From Maricaulis maris (GTDB taxonomy: Bacteria > Pseudomonadota > Alphaproteobacteria > Caulobacterales > Maricaulaceae): 64,000 bases of DNA. The translations under genes and the position numbers were made by a program. This document shows, one piece after another, positions 27,977 to 36,729 of the stretch. The stretch lies in contig NZ_AP027270.1 in NCBI RefSeq assembly GCF_036322705.1, forward strand, positions 2,667,501 through 2,731,500, read 5' to 3'. The notes below the pieces were generated by a model. That model saw nothing but the letters and a program-made list of their open reading frames with translations. It was not told the DNA's origin and did not search any database. The stretch's first letter is position 1. Each line of letters starts with the position of its first letter.

Positions 27977-28879
27977 GTGCCGCAACTGATTGTCCTGTTC
28001 GTGCTTCTGGTCTTTGCCCCGGGCCTTGTCCTGGCACAGGCGAACGCCCCCGCATCCCCCGTCTCTGACGGTACCCCGATCACCTTTGGCACCAGCCATC
28101 GGATCGACTCGGCCATTCTGGGTGAGCCCCGGACGCTCACTGTCTGGCTCCCGCCCGGCCACGACACCGCCGAGACGCCCTACACCGTGCTCTACCTGAT
28201 CGATGGCGGCGTCGAGCAGGACTACCCCCACATTGCCGGCCTGGCGCAGCTGGGTGTTGTCGGCTGGCAATTCCAGCCGCTGATCGTGGTCGGCATCGAG
28301 ACCGGTGAGCGCATTCATGAGCTCACGCCGGCTCCGCAGGACCCGCGCTATCGTGACAGCTTCGACACCTCAGGCGGCGCTGCCGATTTCCGCGCCTATA
28401 TCGCCGAGGAGGTCATCCCCTTCATCGAAAGCCACTACCGGGTGGGGGAGCGGCGCGCCATCATCGGGGAAAGCCTGGCCGGCCTGTTCATCGTCGACAC
28501 CCTGCTGGAGCAACCTGACCTGTTTGACGACTACATCGCCGTCTCGCCCAGCCTGTGGTGGGATGACCAGGCGGCCAGCCAGGGTGCCGCGGAACATCTG
28601 GTAGCGGCCAACCGTGAGGACTGGCGCCTCTACCTCACCATGGCGGATGAAGGCGGCACCATGCAGTCCGGGCTGGATCGTCTGCTCACCGCGCTTCAGG
28701 ACACGCCGGGCGCGCCGGACTGGCGCTATGTGGACCGCCGTGACAGCGAGACCCACGCCACGGTCTTCCACCCGGCCGCCCTCGACGCCCTGCGCTGGCT
28801 CTACAGCTACCCGCCCTATGATTACGGCCCAGCCCCCTGGTATCTGCGCGAGGATGCCAGCCCGGGTGATGACGACTAG
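27977..28879 (+). CDS. Secreted esterase, alpha/beta hydrolase (PF00756 type)
   Basis: A 300-residue protein with a GTG start and GGAG eight bases upstream. The signal peptide is MPQLIVLFVLLVFAPGLVLA, cut near AQA. The mature part fits the esterase/IroE-Fes-like family: YTVLYLIDGG, VGIETGERIHELTPAPQDPR and the nucleophile elbow GESLAGLF. The terminal His of the triad is likely in ETHATVFHPA. Members cleave esters, including siderophore esters; no siderophore genes lie nearby, so the substrate is open. Confidence 0.87.
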   Translation: MPQLIVLFVLLVFAPGLVLAQANAPASPVSDGTPITFGTSHRIDSAILGEPRTLTVWLPPGHDTAETPYTVLYLIDGGVEQDYPHIAGLAQLGVVGWQFQPLIVVGIETGERIHELTPAPQDPRYRDSFDTSGGAADFRAYIAEEVIPFIESHYRVGERRAIIGESLAGLFIVDTLLEQPDLFDDYIAVSPSLWWDDQAASQGAAEHLVAANREDWRLYLTMADEGGTMQSGLDRLLTALQDTPGAPDWRYVDRRDSETHATVFHPAALDALRWLYSYPPYDYGPAPWYLREDASPGDDD

Positions 28880-28972
28880 CAGAGACGGGTCAGCACGACG
28901 ATCATTGGACCCCGGTCCGGCGCTTTGCCGCCATGACCGGGCGGATGCGACCAGGCGGGGTCTGCCGGGCGG

Positions 28973-29101
28973 CTAGATCACCAGCTTGATCAGCAGGCTG
29001 AGGAGCAGCACGGCGCCCACGCCCAGAACCCAGAGGCCGACAAACCAGGCGATCTCCCGGGGACCGGTCTTGTCGATGTGTGTCTCGCGGTCTTCCAGCA
29101 T
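28973..29101 (-). CDS. DUF2474 small membrane protein of the cyd operon
   Basis: A 42-residue protein too short for most gene callers: MLEDRETHIDKTGPREIAWF then one transmembrane helix (VGLWVLGVGAVLLLSLLIKL). Its ATG overlaps the cydB stop as TGATG, so it is translationally coupled. It matches the DUF2474 group of single-helix proteins encoded after bd-type oxidases, comparable in place to CydX, which stabilises the oxidase. Confidence 0.82.
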   Translation of the reverse strand: MLEDRETHIDKTGPREIAWFVGLWVLGVGAVLLLSLLIKLVI

Positions 29102-30102
29102 CAGTGATACCCCGCCTCCGGATCGACCTTGCCGCGGAAGACCCAGTAGGAATAGGCCGTGTAGGCAAGGATGAGCGGCAACAGGACCAGCGCGCCAACC
29201 AGCATGAAGAGCAGGCTGGAATCAGGGGCCGCGGCCGCCTGGATGGTGATCGCGCGCGGCACGATATAGGGCGCGATGGAGATGCCCAGGCCGGCAAAGC
29301 ACAGCGCAAACAAGCCGATCGTGGCGGGAAACGGGATCTGGTCATTCCGCTTGAGCAGGCCCCAACCCAGCAGCAATGCCAGCAGCGCCGTCAGGATCGG
29401 CACGGGCACCACAAACAGCAGACGCGGATAGCTGAACCAGTGATCGGCGATCTGCGGTGAGAGGAAGGGCGTCCACAGGCTGACCACACCGACAAAGGCA
29501 AGCATGGCAAGCGCGGCGCGGCGGGCGTGGCGATAGGCCGTATCGCGCAGCGCGCCCTCGGTTTTCATGACCAGCCAGGTCGAGCCAAGCAGCGCATAGC
29601 CACTGACGAGGGCGATGCCGCAGGTCAGCGTGAAGGGCGTCAGCCAGTCCCACCAGCCGCCGCCATAGGCGCGGCCATCGACCTCGATGCCCTGCACGAA
29701 CGCGCCCAGAACGATCCCCTGGCAGAAGGTGGCGAGGACGGAGCCGAAGAAGAAGGAACGGTCCCAGATCTTCTCATGCGCCTTGTCACGCCAGCGGTAT
29801 TCGAAGGCAACGCCGCGAAAGACCAGCGCCAGGATCATGATGATGAACGGTGCGTAGAGCGCCGGCATCACCACGGCATAGGCGAGCGGGAAAGCGGCAA
29901 ACAGGCCGCCGCCGCCGAGCACCAGCCAGGTCTCATTGCCGTCCCAGACCGGCGCGACCGAATTCATCGCCACATCGCGATCGCGGTCACTGGCGAGAAA
30001 GGGAAAGACGATCCCGATGCCGAGGTCGAAGCCATCGAGAATGACGTAGATGAAGATGGCGAGGGCGAGCAGGCCGGCCCAGATGGTTGGCAGATCAAAC
30101 AT
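29101..30102 (-). CDS. cydB: Cytochrome bd-type quinol oxidase subunit II
   Basis: A 333-residue membrane protein with about eight helices. It starts MFDLPTIWAGLLALAIFIYVILDGFDLGIG, the CydB/CioB hallmark, with WDGNETWLVLGGG in the second block. It forms a heterodimer with subunit I and reduces O2 to water with quinol electrons without pumping protons. The order cydA-cydB-DUF2474 on one transcript is clear from the 12-bp and overlapping junctions. Confidence 0.95.
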   Translation of the reverse strand: MFDLPTIWAGLLALAIFIYVILDGFDLGIGIVFPFLASDRDRDVAMNSVAPVWDGNETWLVLGGGGLFAAFPLAYAVVMPALYAPFIIMILALVFRGVAFEYRWRDKAHEKIWDRSFFFGSVLATFCQGIVLGAFVQGIEVDGRAYGGGWWDWLTPFTLTCGIALVSGYALLGSTWLVMKTEGALRDTAYRHARRAALAMLAFVGVVSLWTPFLSPQIADHWFSYPRLLFVVPVPILTALLALLLGWGLLKRNDQIPFPATIGLFALCFAGLGISIAPYIVPRAITIQAAAAPDSSLLFMLVGALVLLPLILAYTAYSYWVFRGKVDPEAGYH

Positions 30103-30114
30103 GGGTCCTGTCCT

Positions 30115-31521
30115 CTATTCGGCTTGGCGCGCTTCGGGACGCTGGGCGGCGAGCTGGGTCGTGCCGGCAGAGCGTGTCAGCGTCCCCGGAAGCGGTGGCA
30201 GGTCAGACGGCCGCTTGTTCATCATCTTCAGGATGTAATAGGTGCCCGCCCCGAACAGCACGAAATAGACGATGATGAAGGCGATCAGCGAGGCTGCAAC
30301 GGCCGGAGCCTCGACCGGCGCGATGGAGTCGGCGGTCAGCAGGTGGCCGTACACCGTATAGGGCTGACGCCCGACCTCGGTAGTGATCCAGCCCGCCAGC
30401 ACGGCGACAAAACCGGCCGGCCCCATCATCAGCGCGGCGCGATGGAAGAGTGGCGCGTCATAAAGCCTGCCGCGCCAGCGCAGGACCAGGCTAGTCAGGC
30501 CGACCAGCACCATCAGCAGACCAATCCCGACCATCACCCGGAAGCTCCAGAACACGATGCTCACCGGCGGCTGAAGCTCGTCCGGAACGGTATCGAGACC
30601 GGCCAACGGCGCGTTGAGATCATGGCGCAGGATCAGGGAAGAGAGTTTGGGAATGCCGATCGCGTAGTCCAGCTCCTGGTTCTCATCATCGGGAATGCCG
30701 AACAGGTAGAGCGGGGCCCCATCGGGGTGGCTCTCGTAATGGCCTTCCATCGCCATCACCTTCACCGGCTGGTGCTCGAGCGTGTTGATACCGTGAAAGT
30801 CACCGGCCACGACCTGCAACGGGGCAACGATCGCCGCCATCCACATGGCCATCGAGAACATCTTGCGCGCCTCGGCATTGGTCCGGTCGCGCAGCAGGTG
30901 AAGCGCACCCACCGCGCCGACCACGAAGGCCGTCGTCAGATAGGCCGCCAGCACCATGTGCAGGAGACGGTAGGGGAAGGACGGGTTGAAGATGATTTCG
31001 AGCCAGTTTTCCGGCACGAACTGGCCGACCTCATTGATCGAAAAGCCTGCCGGGGTCTGCATCCAGCTGTTCACCGACAGGATCCAGGTTGCCGACAGGA
31101 GTGTACCGAAGGCCACCATAACCGTCGCACCGAAGTGCAGGCTCTTCGAGACCCGGCCCATGCCGAACAGCATCACACCGAGAAAGCCGGCCTCGAGGAA
31201 GAAGGCGGTCAGGACCTCATAGGCCATCAGCGGCCCGACCACGGGTCCGGCCCGGTCCGAGAACACGCTCCAATTCGTGCCGAACTGGTAGGACATGACG
31301 ATGCCCGACACCACGCCCATGCCGAAGGCGACCGCAAAGATCTTCCGCCAGTATTTGAACAGGTTGAGATAGACCGGATTGTCGGTCTTCAGCCACATCC
31401 CCTCGAGCACCATGAGATAGGAGGCGAGCCCGATCGAGAAGGCGGGAAAGATGATGTGGAAGCTGACCGTGAAAGCAAACTGGATTCGCGCCAGCACCAC
31501 GGCGTCGAAGGCTTCAAACAT
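30115..31521 (-). CDS. cydA: Cytochrome bd-type quinol oxidase subunit I
   Basis: A 468-residue haem-carrying subunit. It starts RIQFAFTVSFHIIFPAFSIGLA with the axial His of haem b595 in FHIIFPA. GRQPYTVYGHLLTADSIAP is the conserved end-of-Q-loop block. The Q loop is short, which places it in the CIO/bd-I-S branch of cyanide-insensitive oxidases rather than the long-loop E. coli form. Such oxidases tolerate sulfide and NO. An NsrR-like palindrome lies 36 bp upstream of its start. Confidence 0.94.
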   Translation of the reverse strand: MFEAFDAVVLARIQFAFTVSFHIIFPAFSIGLASYLMVLEGMWLKTDNPVYLNLFKYWRKIFAVAFGMGVVSGIVMSYQFGTNWSVFSDRAGPVVGPLMAYEVLTAFFLEAGFLGVMLFGMGRVSKSLHFGATVMVAFGTLLSATWILSVNSWMQTPAGFSINEVGQFVPENWLEIIFNPSFPYRLLHMVLAAYLTTAFVVGAVGALHLLRDRTNAEARKMFSMAMWMAAIVAPLQVVAGDFHGINTLEHQPVKVMAMEGHYESHPDGAPLYLFGIPDDENQELDYAIGIPKLSSLILRHDLNAPLAGLDTVPDELQPPVSIVFWSFRVMVGIGLLMVLVGLTSLVLRWRGRLYDAPLFHRAALMMGPAGFVAVLAGWITTEVGRQPYTVYGHLLTADSIAPVEAPAVAASLIAFIIVYFVLFGAGTYYILKMMNKRPSDLPPLPGTLTRSAGTTQLAAQRPEARQAE

Positions 31522-31556
31522 GACAGGGATCCTACTCGATTGACCGTCGACACTTA

Positions 31557-31579
31557 AAGTGTCATCTGAAATGCGACTT
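31557..31579. promoter_or_regulatory. Candidate NsrR operator between cydA and nsrR
   Basis: An 11-1-11 imperfect palindrome: left arm AAGTGTCATCT, centre G, right arm AAATGCGACTT. Eight of eleven positions are complementary. The architecture (AAG...CAT...ATG...CTT) matches the known NsrR box layout. Overlapping it on the left is a second perfect repeat, GACACTT-A-AAGTGTC (31549-31563). The site lies in the divergent gap, so it could control both genes. Confidence 0.6.
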
Positions 31580-31692
31580 AAAGCACGAGCGCGTCATGTC
31601 CAATGCGCCGATTGTCGCACGGGCGCTCCCCAAGACGGTCGCCCCCCCTTGGGCGCAGACAAAACCGCTGCAAGCGACACAGGGAGGCCGAT

Positions 31693-32142
31693 ATTCGCCT
31701 GACAGCCTACACGAATTACGCGCTGCGGACGCTGATGTTCTGCGCGCTTCATCCGGACCGAACGGTCCGTGTATCCGACATCGCTGCGGCCTACGGGATC
31801 TCGCGCGCGCACCTGATGAAGGGGGCGCGACAATTGGGCCAGCTGGGCTATCTCAAGACGGTCCGCGGGCGGTCCGGCGGCATCCGCCTCGGCATGGCCG
31901 CGGACGACATCGTGATCGGCCACGTTGTCCGCCACACCGAGGGCGACCTGGACCTGGTCGAGTGCTTCAACCCTGACACCAATACCTGCCCGCTCATGGA
32001 CGTTTGCAAGCTGAGCCGTCTGTTCCGGAGAGGCCTCGCCGCCTTCCTCGCGGAGCTCGACACTGTCACGCTCGCCGAGATGGTCGCCGATGGACCACGC
32101 CTGCTTGAACGGCTCGCACCCCGACCGGCGGACCCGGGCTAG
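31693..32142 (+). CDS. nsrR: NsrR-like Rrf2 repressor, apparent AUU start
   Basis: Homologues begin Met-Arg-Leu-Thr; here the frame reads ATT-CGC-CTG-ACA from 31693, with AGGGAGG (31681-31687) five bases before the ATT. This gives 149 residues. The only upstream ATG in frame (31603) would add 30 Arg-rich residues that do not look like family sequence. The winged helix has YALRTLMF and ISRAHLMKGARQLGQLGYLKT. Cys91, Cys99 and Cys105 (ECFNPDTNTC, then DVCKL) and FLAELDTVTLAEM match NsrR, an iron-sulfur NO sensor. Its last four bases overlap the convergent sulP gene. Confidence 0.82.
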   Translation: MRLTAYTNYALRTLMFCALHPDRTVRVSDIAAAYGISRAHLMKGARQLGQLGYLKTVRGRSGGIRLGMAADDIVIGHVVRHTEGDLDLVECFNPDTNTCPLMDVCKLSRLFRRGLAAFLAELDTVTLAEMVADGPRLLERLAPRPADPG

Positions 32143-33905
32143 ACGTCGCGCCCGCTGTCCGGGTCGGCGGTCCCGAGAGCTGACCGGGCGCACGCGGCAT
32201 CGAGATCCTGGATGGCTTCATACTGGTTCAGATAGACATGACCGGTCAGCTCATCGAGGAAATGGGTCCGCTTGAGCTTGTCCATCACCGGGCCCTTCAC
32301 TTCCGACAGATGGAGCGTGACCCCGCCATCCCGCAGACGCAGATTGATCGCCTCGAGACTCTCGAGCGCACTGGCGTCGATATGATTGACCGCCGGACAC
32401 ATCAGGATGAGATGCTTGAGGTCCGGACGCTTGCCGAGGACATCATAGATCGTGTCCTCGAGGAAGCGGGCATTGGCAAAGTACAGGCTTTCATCGATCC
32501 GGATGGTGATGACGCTGTCCGAGCTGATCACATCATAGCGGTCGACATTGCGGAAATGATGCGTGCCCGGCACCTGTCCCACGACCGCGAAGTGCGGCCG
32601 GCTGGTGTTGTAGAGGTGCAGCAGCAGCGAGAGGACCACCCCGGTGGTGACGCCCAGCTCCACGCCAAGGCCGAGCGTGACCAGAATGGTCGCCGCCATC
32701 GCGGCAAAGTCTGACTTCGAATAATTCCACACCGTGCGCAGGGCGGTGATGTTCACCAGCGACAGGACGGCAACAATAATGGTGGCCGCAAGGACCGCCT
32801 GGGGCAGGAAGTAGAGGTAGGGCGTCAGGAAAAGGGTCGCGAGCGCGATCCCGATCGCGGTAAAGGCGCCCGCTGCCGGGGTCTCTGCCCCGGCATCGAA
32901 ATTGACGGCGGACCGAGCCAGCCCGCCGGTCACCGGATAGCCGCTCGAGAACCCGGCCGACAGGCTGGCGGCGCCGAGCGCGACCAGCTCCTGGTTGGGA
33001 TCGATGCGTTGGCGTTTCTTGGCCGCCAGAGTCTGGCTGACGGAAACCGATTCGACGAAACCGATCAGGCTGATCAGCGCGGCCGAACCGAGCAGCTGCA
33101 TCCACAGATCCTGGTCGAAGCGCGGCATGCCGAGCGAGGGCAGCGTACGCGGAACATCGCGGAGAATCCGGACACCCTCATCGGCCAGTCCCATGCCCGC
33201 CACGATCAATATGCTGGCGACCACGGCAAAGACGGGTCCGGCCCTCGCGATGATCGTGGCCGCCTTGTCGCCAAGCCCAGCACGCCTGAGCAGGGGCTTC
33301 AGCTGACCGCGGACCCAGAACAGGAAGAGGAGGGATCCGGCGCCGAGATATAGCGTTGGCAAGTTGGTCTGGGGCAGGTTTTCGATGAGCGCGCGGCCAA
33401 TCTCGAACAGGTTATGACCGCCCGCATTGACGCCCAGAATGTGCTTGAGTTGCGAGGCGGCGATGATGATGCCGGACGCGGTGATGAAACCTGACACCAC
33501 CGGATGGCTCAGGAAGTTGGCCAGGAACCCCATCCGGAACAAACCGAGCAGCAGCAGGATCGCGCCCGACAAAACAGCCAGGATCACGGCCGCTTCAATG
33601 TATTGGGGCGTTCCGGTCGCGGCGATCTTTGCCGCCGCCGCGGCCGTCATGAGCGAAAGAATGGCAACCGGCCCGACCGCCAGCTGGCGACTTGTTCCGA
33701 ACAGGGCATAGGCGAAGAGCGGCAGGATGGAGGCATAAAGCCCCACCTGCGGCGGCAGCCCGGCCAGCAGGGCATAGGCGAGGGATTGCGGGATCAGCAT
33801 AATCGTGACGATCAGCGCCGCCACCATGTCATTGACAAAGGTCTCACCCCGATAGCGCCGCCCCCAGTCGAGGATCGGAAGATATTTTGCCAGTTTGAAC
33901 GACAT
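32139..33905 (-). CDS. SulP family anion transporter with STAS domain
   Basis: A 588-residue transporter. About 12 hydrophobic helices (residues 1-410) include IPQSLAYALLAGLPPQVGLYAS, the SulP signature. A cytoplasmic STAS domain follows (about 445-560) with AVNHIDASALESLEAI. Substrates in this family are sulfate, bicarbonate or other anions. In this position, downstream of H2S-oxidising genes, it could export sulfite or sulfate, but this is inference. An ATG at 33905 follows a GTG one codon earlier. Confidence 0.9.
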   Translation of the reverse strand: MSFKLAKYLPILDWGRRYRGETFVNDMVAALIVTIMLIPQSLAYALLAGLPPQVGLYASILPLFAYALFGTSRQLAVGPVAILSLMTAAAAAKIAATGTPQYIEAAVILAVLSGAILLLLGLFRMGFLANFLSHPVVSGFITASGIIIAASQLKHILGVNAGGHNLFEIGRALIENLPQTNLPTLYLGAGSLLFLFWVRGQLKPLLRRAGLGDKAATIIARAGPVFAVVASILIVAGMGLADEGVRILRDVPRTLPSLGMPRFDQDLWMQLLGSAALISLIGFVESVSVSQTLAAKKRQRIDPNQELVALGAASLSAGFSSGYPVTGGLARSAVNFDAGAETPAAGAFTAIGIALATLFLTPYLYFLPQAVLAATIIVAVLSLVNITALRTVWNYSKSDFAAMAATILVTLGLGVELGVTTGVVLSLLLHLYNTSRPHFAVVGQVPGTHHFRNVDRYDVISSDSVITIRIDESLYFANARFLEDTIYDVLGKRPDLKHLILMCPAVNHIDASALESLEAINLRLRDGGVTLHLSEVKGPVMDKLKRTHFLDELTGHVYLNQYEAIQDLDAACARSALGTADPDSGRDV

Positions 33906-34001
33906 CACATGCGCACTCCGCAGTCAGGCCCTGAGCCGTTGGCGCCAGCCCTGTTTGATTACCCGATCAGCGAGACCACGGACCGGTTGTTCCGGGCATC
34001 C

Positions 34002-35708
34002 TCAGACCGTTTCCGCCTGGCGTGTCGCGTCGGCCGTCGGCAGAATATCCGGGCCCGCCAGGGTCTCATCGCCCTTCAGCATCAGGTCGAAATAGATCCA
34101 CGGCAGCATCTTTTCCTTCAGGAACCAGGCCGCACGGGTCGGCTTGGTTCCGTCCAGCATCCAGTGCGGGAAGGAGGGGTCCAGTTTGCCGCCATAGCTG
34201 AATTCCGCCAGCACGATCTTGCCGCGCTCAACGGTCAGCGGACAGGAGCCATAGCCGTTATAGACGGCATTCGGCGTCTGTACGTCGAGCGAACGGATGA
34301 CATTATGGGCCACGACCGGCGCCTGCTTTCGAACCGCTGCCGCCGTCTTCGCATTGGGCGCGGAGCAGGCATCGCCGAGCCCGAAGATATTGTCATGACG
34401 GGTGTGCTGCAGCGTCGCGCTGTCGACATCGACCCAGCCGGCCTCATTCGCGAGCGGGCTGCTGGCGATGAAGTCGGGGGCGCATTGGGGCGGGCAGACA
34501 TGGAGCATGTCAAAGGCACGGGCCTCCCGGGTCACCACCCCGTCGGGGCCGGTGACATCGAAGAACGCCGTTTGCGCGGGGCCGTCGACCGCCACAAGTG
34601 TCTCGCCGAAATTCAGTCCGATCCCGTACTTCTCGACGTATTTCATCAGGGCCGGAACATACTCCGCAACACCGAACAGGACGCCGCCGCTATTGTGGAA
34701 CTCGATATCGATATCGCCCAGGACGCCGCGTCGCCGCCAGGCGTCACAGGCCAGATACATGGCCTTCTGCGGCGCTCCGGCGCACTTGATCGGCATCGGT
34801 GGCTGGGTGAAGAGCGCGCGCCCCGACTTCAGCGACTGCACCAGCTCCCACGTGTAGGGGGCCATGTCGAACAGATAGTTCGAGGTGACGCCATTCTTGC
34901 CGAGCGTCTCTCTCAGACCCTCGACACCATCCCAATTGAGCTTCAGCCCCGGGGCCACGACGAGGATTGTGTAGCCGACACGCTCGCCGTCTTCCAAAAC
35001 CACCTGGTTGTGGTCGGGATCAAATCCGGCGCAGGCCGCGCGGATCCATTTGACGCCGTCCGGGATGAGCTTGCCCATCTGCCGCCAAGTCTGTTCGCGC
35101 TTGAAGACACCGCCGCCCACCAGCGTCCAGCCGGGCTGGTAATAGTGTTCCGCGCGCGGCTCGATGATCGCGATGCTGACACTGCCTCGCCGCTTGAGAA
35201 TGCTGGCGGCCGTTGCAATACCGGCCGCACCGCCGCCGATCACGACAACATCATAGCCGGCGGCAGGGGCAGCAACATTTCCGGCAAGCTTGTCGCCGGC
35301 CTCCAGTCTCGGACGTAGCCCGGACAGGTCATAGCCCGCCTTTTCGGCGGTATCGAGAATGGCTTCGGTGGAGAGGTGTCCGGCCTGGCTGAGCGCCCAC
35401 AGCGTCGCGGATCGGGTTCCGGTCCGGCAGAAGGCGAGTGCAGGCGTCGGCAGCTCGCGCATGGCGGCGCTGAATGCCGTGACATCGGCATCCTTGAGAT
35501 CACCGGCAATCACCGGAACATAGCGCAATTTGAGCCCGTGCTGCCCGGCCGCGTCTTCGATCGCCTCACGCGAGGGCTGGTCGACGCTTTCGCCGTCGGG
35601 CCGGTTCAGGATCAGCGATTTGAAGCCCTGGGCCGCGGCGGTGGCAACGTCTTCAGGCTGCAATTGCGGCGAAACCGACAGGTCTGGCGCGATGGTCCGG
35701 ATTTCCAT
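34002..35708 (-). CDS. DUF442 sulfurtransferase-SQR fusion protein
   Basis: A 568-residue fusion. Residues 1-110 are a TIGR01244/DUF442 domain with catalytic Cys94 in FCRTGTRS. Residues 150-560 form a sulfide:quinone oxidoreductase of the mitochondrial-like type II: FAD motif VVIGGGAAG, Cys309 in KCAGAPQKAMYL and Cys448 in LGDACSAPNAKTAAAV. The second part oxidises H2S to sulfane sulfur with quinone; the first may pass the persulfide on. The end KEKMLPWIYFDLMLKG also matches human SQOR. It is followed by sulP and preceded by the persulfide dioxygenase gene. Confidence 0.9.
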   Translation of the reverse strand: MEIRTIAPDLSVSPQLQPEDVATAAAQGFKSLILNRPDGESVDQPSREAIEDAAGQHGLKLRYVPVIAGDLKDADVTAFSAAMRELPTPALAFCRTGTRSATLWALSQAGHLSTEAILDTAEKAGYDLSGLRPRLEAGDKLAGNVAAPAAGYDVVVIGGGAAGIATAASILKRRGSVSIAIIEPRAEHYYQPGWTLVGGGVFKREQTWRQMGKLIPDGVKWIRAACAGFDPDHNQVVLEDGERVGYTILVVAPGLKLNWDGVEGLRETLGKNGVTSNYLFDMAPYTWELVQSLKSGRALFTQPPMPIKCAGAPQKAMYLACDAWRRRGVLGDIDIEFHNSGGVLFGVAEYVPALMKYVEKYGIGLNFGETLVAVDGPAQTAFFDVTGPDGVVTREARAFDMLHVCPPQCAPDFIASSPLANEAGWVDVDSATLQHTRHDNIFGLGDACSAPNAKTAAAVRKQAPVVAHNVIRSLDVQTPNAVYNGYGSCPLTVERGKIVLAEFSYGGKLDPSFPHWMLDGTKPTRAAWFLKEKMLPWIYFDLMLKGDETLAGPDILPTADATRQAETV

Positions 35709-35749
35709 GGTAATCCTCCCGTGGATCTTGGTGTCGATCGTTGATGCGT

Positions 35750-36616
35750 CTAGAGCGCGTTGATCGGCACTTTCATGTAGCGAACACCATTGTCCTCGGC
35801 GGGCGGCATCTCACCGGCGCGCATGTTGACCTGGACCGACGGCAGGATGAGGTGCGGCATGGCGAGCGTCTTGTCGCGCGCCGTCCGCATGGCAATGAAT
35901 TCGTCCCGGCTGATCCCGGTCTTGACGTGAATATTGGCGCGCTTTTCTGCACCAACCGTGGTTTCCCACTCATAGGTGTCGCGGCCTGGCGCCTTGTAGT
36001 CGTGGCACAGGAACATGCGGGTCTCGTCGGGAAGCGCGAACAGCGTCTGGATCGAGTCGTAGAGCGTTCCCGCATCCCCGCCGGGGAAGTCGCACCGTGC
36101 GGTTCCGTAATCCGGCATGAAGATCGTATCACCGACAAACAGGGCGTCACCGATCAGATGGGACATGCAGGCGGGCGTGTGCCCCGGCGTATGGATGGCG
36201 CGCGCTTCGAGCCGGCCAACCGTGTAGGCCTCGCCATCCTTGAACAGGTGGTCGAACTGGCTGCCATCGGTGTGGAAGCTCTGACCCTCATTGAAAATCT
36301 CGCCAAACACACGCTGGACGGTGGCGACATGCTCGCCGATCGCGGTCTTGCCACCCAGCTTTTCTCGGACATAGGGCGCGGCCGTGAGGTGGTCGGCGTG
36401 GACGTGAGTATCGATGATCCACTCGACCGTCAGGCCCTGGGCCTTCACAAATGCGATCAGACGGTCGGCCGACACGGTGGCGGTCCGCCCGGACGCGGCG
36501 TCATAGTCCAGCAGCGAGTCGACGACGGCGCAGGCCTTGGTTTCCGGGTCGGCGACCACATAGCTGATCGTGTTGGTAGGCTCATCGAAGAAGGCCGTGA
36601 CGATAGGATTGGTCAT
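35750..36616 (-). CDS. ETHE1-type persulfide dioxygenase
   Basis: A 288-residue metallo-beta-lactamase-fold protein. The metal motif is THVHADHLTAA (H-x-H-x-D-H), with a further His in HTPGHTPACMS, Asp in FVGDTIFMPDYGTARCDFPGG and His in LCHDYK. That order, and DYGTARCDFPGGDA, are diagnostic of ETHE1/SDO proteins, which oxidise glutathione persulfide to sulfite. The ATG at 36616 follows GGAGACT. Between the SQR fusion and the BigR-like repressor. Confidence 0.93.
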   Translation of the reverse strand: MTNPIVTAFFDEPTNTISYVVADPETKACAVVDSLLDYDAASGRTATVSADRLIAFVKAQGLTVEWIIDTHVHADHLTAAPYVREKLGGKTAIGEHVATVQRVFGEIFNEGQSFHTDGSQFDHLFKDGEAYTVGRLEARAIHTPGHTPACMSHLIGDALFVGDTIFMPDYGTARCDFPGGDAGTLYDSIQTLFALPDETRMFLCHDYKAPGRDTYEWETTVGAEKRANIHVKTGISRDEFIAMRTARDKTLAMPHLILPSVQVNMRAGEMPPAEDNGVRYMKVPINAL

Positions 36617-36729
36617 GTTCAGTCTCCTTGGCTGACTGGGGGCGTTGCGTGAGGGCCGTGAGGCGTGGAACGGGCGGGGGTTTGAGCTATGACGCCAAGA
36701 CTTTATGACATCGGACAGGTCTTTGCGGA

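Noticed and set aside
29527-31557. A 676-codon open frame on the plus strand
   Set aside because: It lies wholly opposite cydA and cydB, is rich in His, Arg, Asp and Gln, and has no domain. It is a high-GC mirror frame.
33504-35318. A 604-codon open frame on the plus strand
   Set aside because: Opposite sulP and the SQR fusion, with the same mirror-frame composition. Both minus-strand genes have full catalytic motifs.
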